Source of the DNA: Brevibacillus sp.
Lineage (GTDB): Bacteria; Bacillota; Bacilli; Brevibacillales; Brevibacillaceae
DNA: 64,000 bases
Direction: 5' to 3'
Assembly: GCA_017656235.1 (NCBI GenBank)
Contig: JACDOF010000006.1
Location: 89,462 to 153,461 of the forward strand
The notes under the pieces are model-generated. The model was not told the origin of the DNA. It did no database searches and saw only the letters and a program-made list of their open reading frames with translations. The position numbers and the translations under genes are program-made. Numbering within the stretch: position 1 is the stretch's first letter; each line of letters opens with the position of its first letter. Below are positions 7,802 to 17,572 of this stretch, in pieces.

Positions 7802-8425
7802 ATGGCAAAAGTTTTAATCGTCTACTACAGCGCGTACGGCCACATCTACGAAATGGCCAAGGCGGTTGCCGATGGTGTAAAACAGGCCGGCGGTGAAGTA
7901 AAGATCGCCAAAGTACCTGAATTCCCGGCTGTAAAAGAGGCGATGTCCGCTCAACCGGCTTATCAGGCAGCACAGCAGCTGCAGGCTGACGTACCGGAAG
8001 TTACCCAGGACGACCTGACTTGGGCCGACGGGATCATCTGGGGCGTACCTACTCGCTACGGGATGATGCCTGCCCAGATGAAACAGGTGTTGGACGCCGC
8101 CGGCGGACTGTGGGCCAAAGGTGCGCTGGAAGGCAAGCCAACCGCCGTATTCACCAGCTCGGGGTCCATCCATGGCGGTCAGGAGACGACCATCTTGACT
8201 ACGCTTGTACCGCTGCTTCACTTTGGCATGATTTTCGTCGGCCTGCCCTACGGAGAAAACCAGGAACAACTGACAGCCGAGGGAATTGGCGGATCGCCGT
8301 ACGGCGCGTCCACCGTGGCCGGTCCCGACGGTTCCCGCCGCCCTGCAGAGGCTGAGCTGACCATGGCTTCGCGCCTCGGCACACGCGTAGCCCGTGTTGC
8401 TTCCGCTCTTGCCGCTGCCAAGTAA
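7802..8425 (+). CDS. NAD(P)H:quinone oxidoreductase, WrbA type
   Basis: 207 residues starting at ATG 7802 (GGAGGG upstream). Flavodoxin-like fold with the FMN phosphate loop IVYYSAYGHIYEMAKAVADG, the WADGIIWGVPTRYGMMPAQMK loop, and the C-terminal GSIHGGQETTILT and PYGENQ segments characteristic of WrbA. It reduces quinones by two electrons at the expense of NAD(P)H using FMN, in the cytoplasm. It is the only plus-strand host gene in this part and is controlled by the divergent MarR protein. Confidence 0.92.
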   Translation: MAKVLIVYYSAYGHIYEMAKAVADGVKQAGGEVKIAKVPEFPAVKEAMSAQPAYQAAQQLQADVPEVTQDDLTWADGIIWGVPTRYGMMPAQMKQVLDAAGGLWAKGALEGKPTAVFTSSGSIHGGQETTILTTLVPLLHFGMIFVGLPYGENQEQLTAEGIGGSPYGASTVAGPDGSRRPAEAELTMASRLGTRVARVASALAAAK

Positions 8426-8454
8426 TCGCCTGTCGCAAATCCCCGCCGACAGAT

Positions 8455-8489
8455 GAAGCTGGCACCTATCTTCAACCGGTGCCAGCTTC
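8455..8489. terminator. Bidirectional intrinsic terminator
   Basis: 12-base stem GAAGCTGGCACC/GGTGCCAGCTTC with an 11-base loop, between the convergent quinone reductase and deaminase genes. Confidence 0.8.
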
Positions 8490-8509
8490 TTTCATGTCAG
8501 CATTGCCGT

Positions 8510-9841
8510 TCAGATGTCCGCCACAATGCGTTGAGCACGTCTGTTCGCCTCGTATCTGATTCGTTCCTCATCCACTTGAGTCAATTGATACTTGTACATC
8601 AACCATCGTCCGTCCACCATTACCGATTCCACATCCGAGCCTTTGGCCGCGTAAGCAATCAGAGACGGAAGATCGTGATGCGGCAGCAGGTGCGGAGCAT
8701 CCGGATTGAGGATCACCAGGTCGGCTGCTTTTCCTTCCTTCAATCTGCCCGTTTGATCGCCGATGGCCAAGAGGTCTGCTCCACATCCGGTGGCCATGGT
8801 CAATACCTGCCGGGCCGAAAGGCGGGTGGGATCCCGGAAACTCACTTTTTGCATCCAGGCGGCCGCCTGCATGGTTACAAACAGGTCCAGCGAAGATGCG
8901 CTGCCGGCTCCATCCGTACCCAATCCAACCGTAATCCCCGCTTCCCTGAGGGCTTCGATCGGAGCCACTCCACATCCCAGCTTGTTGTTGCTCACCGGAT
9001 TGTGGGCCACGCCGCCGCGCATACCGACGAGAAGCGAAATGTCGTCATCGCTCAGCTGGACAGCATGAGCCAGCAGCACGTGGTTGTCGTCAAACAGCCC
9101 GCAATCGTACAGGTAGCGGGTTGGCGTCACTCCGTAGCGAGCGGCTATCTTTTCTGACTCTTCTTCTGTCTCCGCCAGATGGATGTGAACCGGGATATTG
9201 CGCTCCCGCGCCAGATCGGCGATCTCGCGCAGCCGCTCGGGCGGGCAGGTGTAGGGAGCATGAGGTGCCAGCATCGTCGTAATCCGCCCCTCACACGCCC
9301 CCTGCCAGCGCTCGCAAAGCTGGAGTGCTTCGCGCATCCGTTCGTCACCTCTCTCGTCAAGGAACACCATCCCGCGCGACAAGGAAGCACGCATCCCCGC
9401 TTCGGCAACAGCTTCGGCGACGTGATCCATCTCGATGTACATATCCGCAAAGGCGGTCGTTCCGGAGCGAACCATCTCCGCCATGGCCAAATGTGTCCCC
9501 CAGTAAATGTCCTCTGCCGTCATCCGCGCCTCCGCCGGCAGCATTTTTTGCGACAACCACTCCATTAAACGTTTATCGTCGCTAAAACAGCGCAACAGAC
9601 TCATCGCTGCGTGGTTGTGAGCGTTGATTAATCCGGGGATGACCCACTTCCCGTCCAGATGGTAGACATCACCGGCACCGTGATCGTGGTTCGCCCACCG
9701 CTTGCGCAAATCGTCACCGATGGCTGCAATTCGGTTCTGCTCGATGATGAGATCCTTTCGCTCCATGCGGATTGCCTCTCCTGCTCCCTGCATCACGTAA
9801 CCGCCGATCAGCAGCTTGCGGTTCGGCTGTTGTTTGCTCAT
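8510..9841 (-). CDS. mtaD: 5'-methylthioadenosine/S-adenosylhomocysteine deaminase (amidohydrolase)
   Basis: 443 residues from ATG 9841, chosen for the AGGAG 9 bases upstream; a GTG six bases earlier is too close to that site. It is an amidohydrolase with metal ligands in PGLINAHNHAAMS, VHIHLAETEEE, LLAHAVQL and the catalytic Asp in GLGTDGAGSASSLDLF. It deaminates MTA, SAH or related adenosines in the cytoplasm in methionine/SAM salvage. Guanine or chlorohydrolase relatives share the fold, so exact specificity is inferred. Confidence 0.87.
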   Translation of the reverse strand: MSKQQPNRKLLIGGYVMQGAGEAIRMERKDLIIEQNRIAAIGDDLRKRWANHDHGAGDVYHLDGKWVIPGLINAHNHAAMSLLRCFSDDKRLMEWLSQKMLPAEARMTAEDIYWGTHLAMAEMVRSGTTAFADMYIEMDHVAEAVAEAGMRASLSRGMVFLDERGDERMREALQLCERWQGACEGRITTMLAPHAPYTCPPERLREIADLARERNIPVHIHLAETEEESEKIAARYGVTPTRYLYDCGLFDDNHVLLAHAVQLSDDDISLLVGMRGGVAHNPVSNNKLGCGVAPIEALREAGITVGLGTDGAGSASSLDLFVTMQAAAWMQKVSFRDPTRLSARQVLTMATGCGADLLAIGDQTGRLKEGKAADLVILNPDAPHLLPHHDLPSLIAYAAKGSDVESVMVDGRWLMYKYQLTQVDEERIRYEANRRAQRIVADI

Positions 9842-9940
9842 CGTCACTCACTCCTTTTATGCTTCATTCAAATCAGACGATAGAGGATGACGCGACGGAA
9901 AGGTCAAGCCCCTGCTTCCCAAACGGGCCTACACGAAAAC

Positions 9941-9986
9941 AGCCCGTACCGCACTGACAGGATCTCACCTGTCTGCGGCACGGGCT
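9941..9986 (-). terminator. Terminator of the cystine transporter gene
   Basis: Long stem-loop with arms AGCCCGTACCGC.../...GCGGCACGGGCT and an inner CCTGTC pair. On the minus strand it is followed by GTTTTC. Confidence 0.6.
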
Positions 9987-10041
9987 TTCTTCAACTCTTT
10001 TCAGGAGCCGTTACGTCCTCGCAGGATATTCTTTTGCTGCA

Positions 10042-11424
10042 TCACGCTTCCACCTGTTTCTGGCCAATGTACACACTCTCATCCAGTTCTCCGGTCACTT
10101 TGCTGGTAAGCAGGCCGGCCGTCATGGTTCCGCTCACATTGACTGCTGTGCGGCCCATGTCAATCAGCGGCTCTACGGAAATCAGCAAAGCAACGATTGC
10201 GATCGGCAGGTTCATGGCGGACAGGACCAACAGTGCGGCAAAGGTGGCCCCACCGCCTACACCGGCTACCCCAAAAGAGCTGATTGCCACCACCAGAATC
10301 AGCGTCAGAACAAACGATGGGGCAAGGGGATCGATCCCCACAGCAGGAGCCGCCATAACGGCCAGCATCGCCGGATAGATACCCGCGCAGCCGTTTTGCC
10401 CAATCGACAGTCCGAAAGAACCAGCGAAGTTGGCAATCCCTTCAGGTACCCCCAGTTCACTCGTCTGTGTCTTCACGTTAAGGGGAAGCGTACCCGCGCT
10501 GGTTCGTGACGTGAATGCAAAGGTCAGTACAGGGAGCGCCTTTTTGACGTATGTGACAGGGTTTAACCCAACCAGAGCCAGCAGGAGCAAATGGACAAAA
10601 AACATGGCCAAAAGCGCCGCATACGAAGCAACAACGAATTGCCCCAGGTTCCAAATCGCCTGGTAATCGCTTGTCGCCGTCACTCTCGTGATAATCGCCA
10701 GAATTCCGTACGGTGTCAGGCGCAGGATCAGCGTGACCACACGCATGATGAGCGCATGAAGAGACTCGACCATCTTTGCAAGGAACTCGGCCTGTTCAGG
10801 TTGTTTGCGTTTCACTCCCAAATAGGCGAGGCCGAGAATGGCCGCAAAAATTACCACCGCAATCGTTGATGTGGGCCGCTCGCCTGTGAAGTCCAAAAAC
10901 GGATTGGCCGGGAGCAGTTCCAGTATTTTTTGGGGCAGCGTCATGTTTTGCAGTTCTGCCATTTTTTCTTCAAGCACGGCGGAGCGTGCCGTCTCCTGCT
11001 CTCCGGACTGAAGTTGGATCGCTTCCAGATCGAACGCAATCGAAGCGGCAATCCCGATCGCCGCCGCGATGGCAGTGGTCCCCACCAGAATTCCGATGAT
11101 CATCGTACTGATTTTTCCGATGTTGTGGGACAGTTTCATTTTTGTAAAAGCAACCAAAATGGAGATGAACACCAACGGCATGACGATCATTTGCAGCAGC
11201 TTGACATATCCCCTGCCGACGATGTTAAACCAGTCAATGGACGTTTTCAACACATCAGAGGTGGCACCGTAAATGGCCTGCAGGATGAACCCGAACAAAA
11301 TCCCCGCACCAAGTGCCGCAAACACGCGCTTGGAAAAAGTGACGTGTTTCCTCTGCATGAAGTACAAACCACCGCTCAACAAGAGCAAGAAAAAAATATT
11401 GATGATTACCAGCAGCGTTGACAA
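10042..11424 (-). CDS. tcyP: L-cystine/dicarboxylate:cation symporter TcyP-like
   Basis: 460 residues from TTG at 11424, preceded by GGAGGG at a 7-base spacing; the product then starts MSTLLVIINIF, matching the TcyP N-terminus better than a longer GTG version. It has 8-9 membrane spans and DAACS-family hairpins, with the serine-rich segment FTSRTSAGTLPLNV and the conserved GLSIGQNGCAGIYPAM and GVAGVGGGATFA motifs. It imports cystine with sodium or protons. It stands alone between two terminators. Confidence 0.88.
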   Translation of the reverse strand: MSTLLVIINIFFLLLLSGGLYFMQRKHVTFSKRVFAALGAGILFGFILQAIYGATSDVLKTSIDWFNIVGRGYVKLLQMIVMPLVFISILVAFTKMKLSHNIGKISTMIIGILVGTTAIAAAIGIAASIAFDLEAIQLQSGEQETARSAVLEEKMAELQNMTLPQKILELLPANPFLDFTGERPTSTIAVVIFAAILGLAYLGVKRKQPEQAEFLAKMVESLHALIMRVVTLILRLTPYGILAIITRVTATSDYQAIWNLGQFVVASYAALLAMFFVHLLLLALVGLNPVTYVKKALPVLTFAFTSRTSAGTLPLNVKTQTSELGVPEGIANFAGSFGLSIGQNGCAGIYPAMLAVMAAPAVGIDPLAPSFVLTLILVVAISSFGVAGVGGGATFAALLVLSAMNLPIAIVALLISVEPLIDMGRTAVNVSGTMTAGLLTSKVTGELDESVYIGQKQVEA

Positions 11425-11589
11425 TGTCTTTCCCTCCACGTTCCTCTTTTTTCTCTAACACCCCGAGGTTTCACCGCTTCCACAGCGGCTACCTACAGTT
11501 ATAGTACGTAAATTCCAATCGGTCAAGTATGATTAAACCCGAAAGGTTTCGGAAAATGTCGGGAAGAGCAGCGCCGGGCTGCCCACCAC

Positions 11590-11633
11590 AAAAAAACTGC
11601 CTCCGTCAGCAGGCAGACTGCTTGCGGAGACAG
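11590..11633 (-). terminator. Intrinsic terminator after the CvfC-like gene
   Basis: Long hairpin (CTGCCTCCG with CGGAGACAG, inner CAGCAG/CTGCT) followed on the minus strand by seven T. Confidence 0.8.
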
Positions 11634-11661
11634 CCCTCAGAAATGACCAGGGATCTGTTCG

Positions 11662-12792
11662 TCATGTGTTGCGGCGGGTCATTTGCTGCCAAACGGAACC
11701 GGCCGCTTCCTCCCCTGCTTCAATCCGTTCCAGCGCCATCTTGACCTGCAGACTAACCTCAAACTCGGGGTCGTTCTCTGCTTCCTTAAGGGCCGGAATC
11801 GCCGACTCGTCCCCCACTTCGTAAAGAAACCGGGCCGCGCGCCAGCGCACCAGTTTGTTGGGGTCCTTAAGCGCCTCGCACATGACCGGAATCGCTTGCG
11901 GATCGCCGATGTCCGACAGCACATCTCCTGCCGTCCGCCGGACTATCACCGACTTGTCCTTCAGGGCACGGTACAACAAGGGAAGCACCTTATCTCCCTT
12001 GAGGTCACCAAGGTAGGCTGCGGCCAACCGGCGAATCGAGGTATTCTCGTCAGTCAGCGCACGCTCCAAAAGGGGCAGTCCGGCTGTATCCGGCTTCCAC
12101 TGCTGAAGCGCCGCATACCGTTTTTTCCAGTCAGGATCGTCAAACATCGCCATCATTTCTTCGGAGGAAAGGGCTTGCTCGGCGACGGGCTGCCCCTCCT
12201 CCTGTTCAAAGGCCTGGGCAACCAGACGGTCCAGCCGTTCCTGGTCGTATGCGGCATCCAGTTCGCGTGCTACTTCTTCGCCCACCTCCTGCATCGTGCC
12301 GTAACGGGAACCTTGCTCCTCCCATGTTCGCTCCATTACCAGGTTGGCCGATGCGGCCTGCGCCTTCAGGACAGCCTCCTTAAAGCGCTCCGGCAGTCCG
12401 ACGCGCCGCTCTTCCGTACCGGAAAGCAGTTTGATCTGCATGGGAATGTTGCGAAACATCTGAATCAGTACCTTTACTTCACCAAAGGCGTCCTCTTCTT
12501 TCACTTCCGCCGTCTGGGGGGATGCCGCATCGCCAGCTTCGCCAAACGCTTCCCGCACCTGTGCCAGAATCGACGGCCAATCGGCTGTGGCGAACCGTTC
12601 GACAGCCAGAAAATCAGCGGCGTGAAAAACGCTCTTCACACCGTCGATCTCCAGAATCTTGCGGATCGGGTTGGGGGCATTCTCTTTGTTTTGCCGCGTG
12701 TAGGTCCCCTTTTTCCCCGCCGGCAGACGTTCGTCCACATTCACCTTCATACTGTTGGGGCTGGGGGTGGGTTCAATCGATACGATGCGCAA
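11662..12792 (-). CDS. Conserved virulence factor C (CvfC)/YpgR-like protein: Nfu-N domain plus HEAT repeats
   Basis: 376 residues from TTG at 12792 with AGGAG about 10 bases upstream; the product begins MRIVSIEPTPSPNSMKV, the Scaffold/NifU N-terminal domain seen in YpgR and CvfC. The C-terminal half (from about residue 200) holds PBS-lyase-type HEAT repeats such as DENTSIRRLAAAYLGDLKGD and DKSVIVRRTAGDVLSDIGD. The cellular function is not established; the fold suggests a scaffold or adaptor. A longer ORF up to 12831 exists but has no site for ribosomes. Confidence 0.82.
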   Translation of the reverse strand: MRIVSIEPTPSPNSMKVNVDERLPAGKKGTYTRQNKENAPNPIRKILEIDGVKSVFHAADFLAVERFATADWPSILAQVREAFGEAGDAASPQTAEVKEEDAFGEVKVLIQMFRNIPMQIKLLSGTEERRVGLPERFKEAVLKAQAASANLVMERTWEEQGSRYGTMQEVGEEVARELDAAYDQERLDRLVAQAFEQEEGQPVAEQALSSEEMMAMFDDPDWKKRYAALQQWKPDTAGLPLLERALTDENTSIRRLAAAYLGDLKGDKVLPLLYRALKDKSVIVRRTAGDVLSDIGDPQAIPVMCEALKDPNKLVRWRAARFLYEVGDESAIPALKEAENDPEFEVSLQVKMALERIEAGEEAAGSVWQQMTRRNT

Positions 12793-12833
12793 AGGATCCT
12801 CACTCCTTTCCTCATCGTTAGTATACCGCACTT

Positions 12834-13556
12834 TTATACAGGAGAGGCAGCCTGACTGTTCCGAGGATTTTCCCGCAGCAAAATTACCTGTACCTGGCCT
12901 GGCCCGTGTACCCCAAACGCGAGATCCCCTTCAATATCACCCGTACGGCTGGGACCGGTAATCAGGTTGATACAGGCAGGCAGACCTTCTGCCGCACGTC
13001 GGCCAATCTGGGTCATCACCTCGGCGAGTGAAGGAACAATCCTCGTTTCATGCAGAACGATCAGGTAATGGGGCGGGAGCAGGCTTGCCACCCTGCCGCG
13101 CTGACCGCCATTAAACAGCACGACGGTTCCAGTCTCGGCCACGCCCAGATCGGCTGTGGTGATGCCCAGGTCAGCCGCAGCCGCGACGGAGCGGAACCCC
13201 TCTCCCTCTTCTGCGTGCGGACACATGGCATGCTGCACTTGACAATTATTCAAAAGCTGAACCAGACCAAGCTGCACGAGTTCCGGATCGTGCCAATAAA
13301 TTGCCGATTTTACGGCAAAACGTTCGATCACTTCTGACAGCGCTGCCGGAAAATCAGATTTGGTGACCTGCACCACTTTGGTATTCAGCGCCTCCAGATT
13401 GGCCGTGAACTGTCTGATCAAGTCTTCGACGTCCCGCTCTGTGTCAGGTCTCAGCGGCGAATTCCATACGGGTGGTGTCACCCCGGATTTGCGGGGCCGC
13501 CCCAGCTTTCGGGCAATTCTGTCCAAAAACGCCTGTTGTCCATGTGTCTCTGTCAT
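12834..13556 (-). CDS. lutC: Lactate utilization protein LutC
   Basis: 240 residues from the ATG at 13556, which overlaps the lutB stop (ATGA). LUD domain with the signature LGVAETGTVVLFNGGQRGR and HLIVL-like core near PPHYLIVLHE, and GPSRTGDIEGDLAFGVHGPG at the C-terminus. It is part of the LutABC complex that oxidises L-lactate to pyruvate. Last gene of the operon. Confidence 0.92.
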   Translation of the reverse strand: MTETHGQQAFLDRIARKLGRPRKSGVTPPVWNSPLRPDTERDVEDLIRQFTANLEALNTKVVQVTKSDFPAALSEVIERFAVKSAIYWHDPELVQLGLVQLLNNCQVQHAMCPHAEEGEGFRSVAAAADLGITTADLGVAETGTVVLFNGGQRGRVASLLPPHYLIVLHETRIVPSLAEVMTQIGRRAAEGLPACINLITGPSRTGDIEGDLAFGVHGPGQVQVILLRENPRNSQAASPV

Positions 13557-14965
13557 GCTTTCCCCTCCTCTCGCTCCTGCCACCACGCGCGAAACGACTG
13601 GCGGGCCGGACGGGGCAGATCACGTACTGCTGTCCATCCTGCCAGTGGTCCCGGCCCGTTGTTGATCACGTTGCCGTCGGCAAACAGGCCAAACCCGGTG
13701 TGAGCCAGTTTCACCGCGAAAGAGTACAGGGAAGGATGGCTGGTTACATACCCAAACATGCGAAAGGCTGCTGATTCGGCGAAGGGGGCGTATCCCTTTT
13801 CCACCTCGTCTTTTCGGTGCTCGATCAAAAGGTCATGCAGCGGAATCTTTACCGGACACACTTCGGTACAGGCACCGCACAAGCTGGAAGCATAGGGCAG
13901 TTCCTTCCACTCCTCATACCCCTCAAGCAGCGGCGTCAGCACCGCCCCGATCGGTCCGCTGTACACTCCCCCATATGCATGGCCGCCGATGTGACGGTAT
14001 ACCGGGCAAACATTGAGACAGGCGCCACAGCGAATGCACTTCAAGACTTCCTGATAAGCCGTTCCGAGTATGTCTGATCTGCCGTTGTCCAGCACGATCA
14101 GGTGGAATTCCTCCGGCCCATCTGCGTCTTCCGCTCGCCGCGGGCCGGTAATCGCAGTGACGTAGACGCTCAGTTTCTGGCCGGTCGCACTTCGCGTCAG
14201 CATCGGAAGGAGCACATCCAGGTCGTTCCACGCTGGAACGATCCGCTCCATGCCCATGATGGCGATATGTACCTTGGGCAGGGTGGTTGTCAGTCGGGCA
14301 TTTCCTTCGTTGCTCACCAGCACAATCGACCCTGATTCGGCTACCGCAAAGTTGCAGCCGCTAATCCCCACATCGGCACTCAGGAACTTGCGGCGCAGCT
14401 GGTCCCGGGCGAACGCGCACAGTTCTTCTGTCCGATCGGAAAGATGCCGGTTGGCCACTTTTGAAAACAAGGCCGCCACATCGCCGCGCGTTTTGTGAAT
14501 CGCCGGTGCGATCAGATGGGATGGCGTTTCTCCAGCCAATTGAATGATGTACTCACCAAGATCCGATTCCACCACTTCCACGCCAAGCTTCTGCAGATGG
14601 TTGTTGAGATGAATCTCCTCCGTCACCATCGACTTCGACTTGACCACCGATTTGGCCTCCTTCTCTCTGATCACCTGCTCCACGTAGGCCAGCGCACTTT
14701 GGCCATCGGGGGCGAAATGAATGTGCCCTCCATTTTTTCGCACGTTGTCCGCAAGCTGCTCCAGGTAACTGTCCAGGTTTTCCAGCGTATGCATTCGAAT
14801 CGCCGAGGCCCTATCCCGCCACTCTTCCACATTGCCCAACTCGGCGGCGGCCCGGTTGCGCCCTGAACGCAGGCGATCCTGTGTCAGTGGTACGGATATG
14901 CGCATTTGACCGTTGCCAAGACCGGCCGCTACCCTTTCTGCAAATTCCGCTCGTTGGCCGCTCAT
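13553..14965 (-). CDS. lutB: Lactate utilization iron-sulfur protein LutB
   Basis: 470 residues. An N-terminal LUD domain (GISGCNFAVAESGSIVLVSN) is followed by two 4Fe-4S binding motifs, CIRCGACLNVCPVYRH and SLCGACTEVCPVKIP, and a C-terminal DUF3390-like tail. It carries electrons in the lactate oxidation complex. Its ATG overlaps the lutA stop, and its stop overlaps the lutC start, so all three genes are coupled. Confidence 0.95.
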   Translation of the reverse strand: MSGQRAEFAERVAAGLGNGQMRISVPLTQDRLRSGRNRAAAELGNVEEWRDRASAIRMHTLENLDSYLEQLADNVRKNGGHIHFAPDGQSALAYVEQVIREKEAKSVVKSKSMVTEEIHLNNHLQKLGVEVVESDLGEYIIQLAGETPSHLIAPAIHKTRGDVAALFSKVANRHLSDRTEELCAFARDQLRRKFLSADVGISGCNFAVAESGSIVLVSNEGNARLTTTLPKVHIAIMGMERIVPAWNDLDVLLPMLTRSATGQKLSVYVTAITGPRRAEDADGPEEFHLIVLDNGRSDILGTAYQEVLKCIRCGACLNVCPVYRHIGGHAYGGVYSGPIGAVLTPLLEGYEEWKELPYASSLCGACTEVCPVKIPLHDLLIEHRKDEVEKGYAPFAESAAFRMFGYVTSHPSLYSFAVKLAHTGFGLFADGNVINNGPGPLAGWTAVRDLPRPARQSFRAWWQEREEGKA

Positions 14966-15690
14966 TTTTTCATCCCCTTCGCCAGAACTTCCGCAACGTG
15001 CATGGTTTCAATCGCCTTTCCCGTCCGCTGCAAACGGCCCGCGATGTTCATCAGGCAGCCCATGTCCGAACCGACCAATAGGGTAGCGCCTGTTTCTTCC
15101 AGGTTGCGGATCTTTTCATCAACCATCGCCTCCGAGATGCTGCTCATCTTGCTGGCAAACGTTCCGCCAAACCCGCAGCAGTCCTGACAGTACGGCAGTT
15201 CCCGCAATTCCAGATCGCGAAGAGAGCCAAGCAGCCGGAGCGGCTCATCTTTTACACCCAACCCGCGGCTCATGTGGCACGACTGATGGTAGGCGGCAGT
15301 TGCCGGAAAGCACGCCCGCACCTCGCTGACACCAAGCACATTCACCAAAAACTCCGAGAATTCGTACGTCTTTTCTGCCAGTTTTACCGCTTTTTGATGC
15401 CATTCCGGTTCATCCCGCATCAGGGACGGGTAATAGTGCCGGATCATCGCCGCACAAGAGCCGGACGGAGCCACCACGTACCGACTGTGCGCAAACGCCT
15501 TGATCATCTGCCTGGCTGCCTCCCTGGCCTCACGGTGATAACCACTGTTGTATGCGGGCTGGCCGCAGCAGGTCTGGGCCAGCGGGAAATCCACTTCCAC
15601 CCCATGCTCTTCCAGTACCGCTACCACACTTTTGCCCACTTCCGGAAAAAAAACGTCTGCCAGGCAGGTTATAAACAAGGATACTTGCAT
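14962..15690 (-). CDS. lutA: Lactate utilization protein LutA (CCG-domain)
   Basis: 242 residues from ATG 15690, with GGGGGAG 7 bases upstream; upstream in-frame codons run through a terminator and are rejected. Two cysteine-rich CCG domains are visible: FPLAQTCCGQPAYNSG and LPYCQDCCGFGGTF, as in the heterodisulfide reductase B/glycolate oxidase iron-sulfur family. First gene of lutABC. No clear separate promoter was found in the 40 bases between the upstream terminator and the start. Confidence 0.93.
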   Translation of the reverse strand: MQVSLFITCLADVFFPEVGKSVVAVLEEHGVEVDFPLAQTCCGQPAYNSGYHREAREAARQMIKAFAHSRYVVAPSGSCAAMIRHYYPSLMRDEPEWHQKAVKLAEKTYEFSEFLVNVLGVSEVRACFPATAAYHQSCHMSRGLGVKDEPLRLLGSLRDLELRELPYCQDCCGFGGTFASKMSSISEAMVDEKIRNLEETGATLLVGSDMGCLMNIAGRLQRTGKAIETMHVAEVLAKGMKK

Positions 15691-15733
15691 GAGTAACTCC
15701 CCCTCGTCTTTTTGCACCCAACGGACCGAACTG

Positions 15734-15780
15734 AAAAAGAAAAACGCACTGAACAAGAGACAGCCCCTTGCCCAAGTGCG
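15734..15780 (-). terminator. Terminator of the TrpXYZ-like ABC operon
   Basis: Interrupted stem (CGCACT...AGTGCG, inner CAAG/CTTG) followed on the minus strand by TTTTTCTTTTTC. It lies only about 45 bases before lutA, so read-through may contribute to lut expression. Confidence 0.6.
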
Positions 15781-15796
15781 CATGGTTCCAAGATGT

Positions 15797-16588
15797 TTAA
15801 GCCAACATCACCCGGTCACTGGCCAACTTTTCGCCTTTCAGGCGCTCAAACTCTTTGAGAAGCTGTTCAATCGTCAGCTCGCTCTTGCCTTCCCGGATGT
15901 CCAGAATGATACTCCCCTTGTCCATCATGATCAGACGATTTCCAAGTTCCAGCGCCTGTTTCATGTTGTGGGTAACCATCAACGTCGTCAACCTGGACCG
16001 TTCGACCACCTCTTTGGTCAGGTCCGTGATCAATTGAGCACGAGCAGGGTCAAGGGCAGCAGTGTGCTCATCCAGAAGCAGCACCTTGGGCTGGGTAAAG
16101 GTAGCCATCAACAGGCTGAGCGCCTGCCGCTCTCCGCCGGAAAGCAGCCCCACCTTGGCCGTCAACCGGTTTTCCAGTCCCAGATTCAATGACTTCAGGT
16201 ACTCGCGAAACTGCTCGCGGCGCTCTTTATTGACACCTTTGCGCAGCGTTCGCTTCTTGTCACGCGAAAAAGCCATTGCCAGATTTTCTTCGATGGTCAT
16301 CGTCGGAGCTGTTCCTGCCATCGGATCCTGAAAGACGCGCCCAATCTTGAGTGAGCGCTGGTGCTCGGCCAGATGATTCACAACTTCTCCGTCGATCTCG
16401 ATAATGCCGGTATCAGGCATAATCGCTCCGGAGATAATGTTCATCAGCGTGGACTTTCCGGCCCCGTTGCTCCCAATGACGGTGACGAAATCACCAGGTT
16501 CCAGCTCCAGGTTGATCTCCGCCAAGGCGATCTTTTCATCCACGGTGCCGCGGTTAAACACCTTGCTGATTTGCTTCAGTTTAAGCAT
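15797..16588 (-). CDS. ABC transporter ATP-binding protein (TrpZ-like)
   Basis: 263 residues from ATG 16588 (AGAGGTG 6 bases upstream), overlapping the permease stop by 8 bases. Walker A GSNGAGKST, signature LSGGERQALSL, Walker B VLLLDEHTAALDP and the H-loop VTHNM are all present. It powers the permease encoded upstream. It belongs to the small family that pairs with PF04392-type binding proteins, which in streptococci includes a tryptophan transporter; the substrate here is not known. Confidence 0.88.
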   Translation of the reverse strand: MLKLKQISKVFNRGTVDEKIALAEINLELEPGDFVTVIGSNGAGKSTLMNIISGAIMPDTGIIEIDGEVVNHLAEHQRSLKIGRVFQDPMAGTAPTMTIEENLAMAFSRDKKRTLRKGVNKERREQFREYLKSLNLGLENRLTAKVGLLSGGERQALSLLMATFTQPKVLLLDEHTAALDPARAQLITDLTKEVVERSRLTTLMVTHNMKQALELGNRLIMMDKGSIILDIREGKSELTIEQLLKEFERLKGEKLASDRVMLA

Positions 16589-17543
16589 GGTTGTCACCTC
16601 TCACCGCTTTGTCGTCCTGGCTGACGCGCTGTTGGCTGAGGGCGCTGCGCAGTCGTTTTTCCTTCCACGACGCCAGCATCTTGGGCCAGATCAGCGCGAT
16701 GACGACAATCAGGGCGGTAATCAGTTTCATGTCGGACGCTTCCAGCCACTCGATGCGCAGGGCAATGGCAATAATGACTCGATAAATAATGGCTCCGCCA
16801 ATCACCGCCAGTGTCGCCCGGAAGATCGTGGAGTGGCCGAACAGCGCTTCCCCGATAATAACCGACGCGAGACCGATGATGATCATCCCGATCCCCATGT
16901 TGACATCGGAGAACCCCTGGTACTGGGCCATCAAGGCGCCGGACAAGGCTACCAGCCCGTTGGAAAGACTAAGCCCGATGATCTTGGTGTTGTCCGTATT
17001 GGTGGAAAAACTGCGGATCATCCGCTCGTTGTCGCCAGTCGCGCGTATCGCCAAACCGATTTCCGTGTGCAAAAACCAGTCGACAATCCACTTGACTACC
17101 AGGACAAACAGGGCCATTGTGACGATGATTCCCACTGCCTTGAGAAAGGGCAGATAATCGGCAAAAAAGTCGGCAATCCCGCTGAACAGCGTTTCTTCTC
17201 CCAACAGCGGCACATTGGCTTTGCCCATGATGCGCAGGTTCACCGAGTAGAGCGCGATCATGGACAGGATTCCCGCCAACAAGGCGTTGATCTTCCCTTT
17301 GGTGTGGAGGACACCCGTCACAAATCCGGCCAGTCCGCCCAGAAACATGGCGGCGGCTGTGGACAATAGCGGATGGTAACCGGCGGCGATCATCGTCGCC
17401 GCCAGGGCACCTCCGGTGGTGAAGCTTCCGTCAACTGTCAGATCAGGGAAGTTGAGAATGCGAAACGTCAGATAAACTCCTAATGCCATCAACGAGTAGA
17501 TAATTCCAGACTCCAATGAGCCAATCCAGGCTTCAGCAGGCAC
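16581..17543 (-). CDS. ABC transporter permease (TrpY-like)
   Basis: 320 residues with about 8 membrane helices and the branched-chain-permease-like motif FRILNFPDLTVDGSFTTGGA. Start GTG at 17543 behind AAGGAGG. It sits between the lipoprotein and the ATPase genes in the fixed order of this family. Confidence 0.88.
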   Translation of the reverse strand: MPAEAWIGSLESGIIYSLMALGVYLTFRILNFPDLTVDGSFTTGGALAATMIAAGYHPLLSTAAAMFLGGLAGFVTGVLHTKGKINALLAGILSMIALYSVNLRIMGKANVPLLGEETLFSGIADFFADYLPFLKAVGIIVTMALFVLVVKWIVDWFLHTEIGLAIRATGDNERMIRSFSTNTDNTKIIGLSLSNGLVALSGALMAQYQGFSDVNMGIGMIIIGLASVIIGEALFGHSTIFRATLAVIGGAIIYRVIIAIALRIEWLEASDMKLITALIVVIALIWPKMLASWKEKRLRSALSQQRVSQDDKAVRGDNHA

Positions 17544-17572
17544 GGGAAACCTCCTTCTAGCTGTGCGATGTA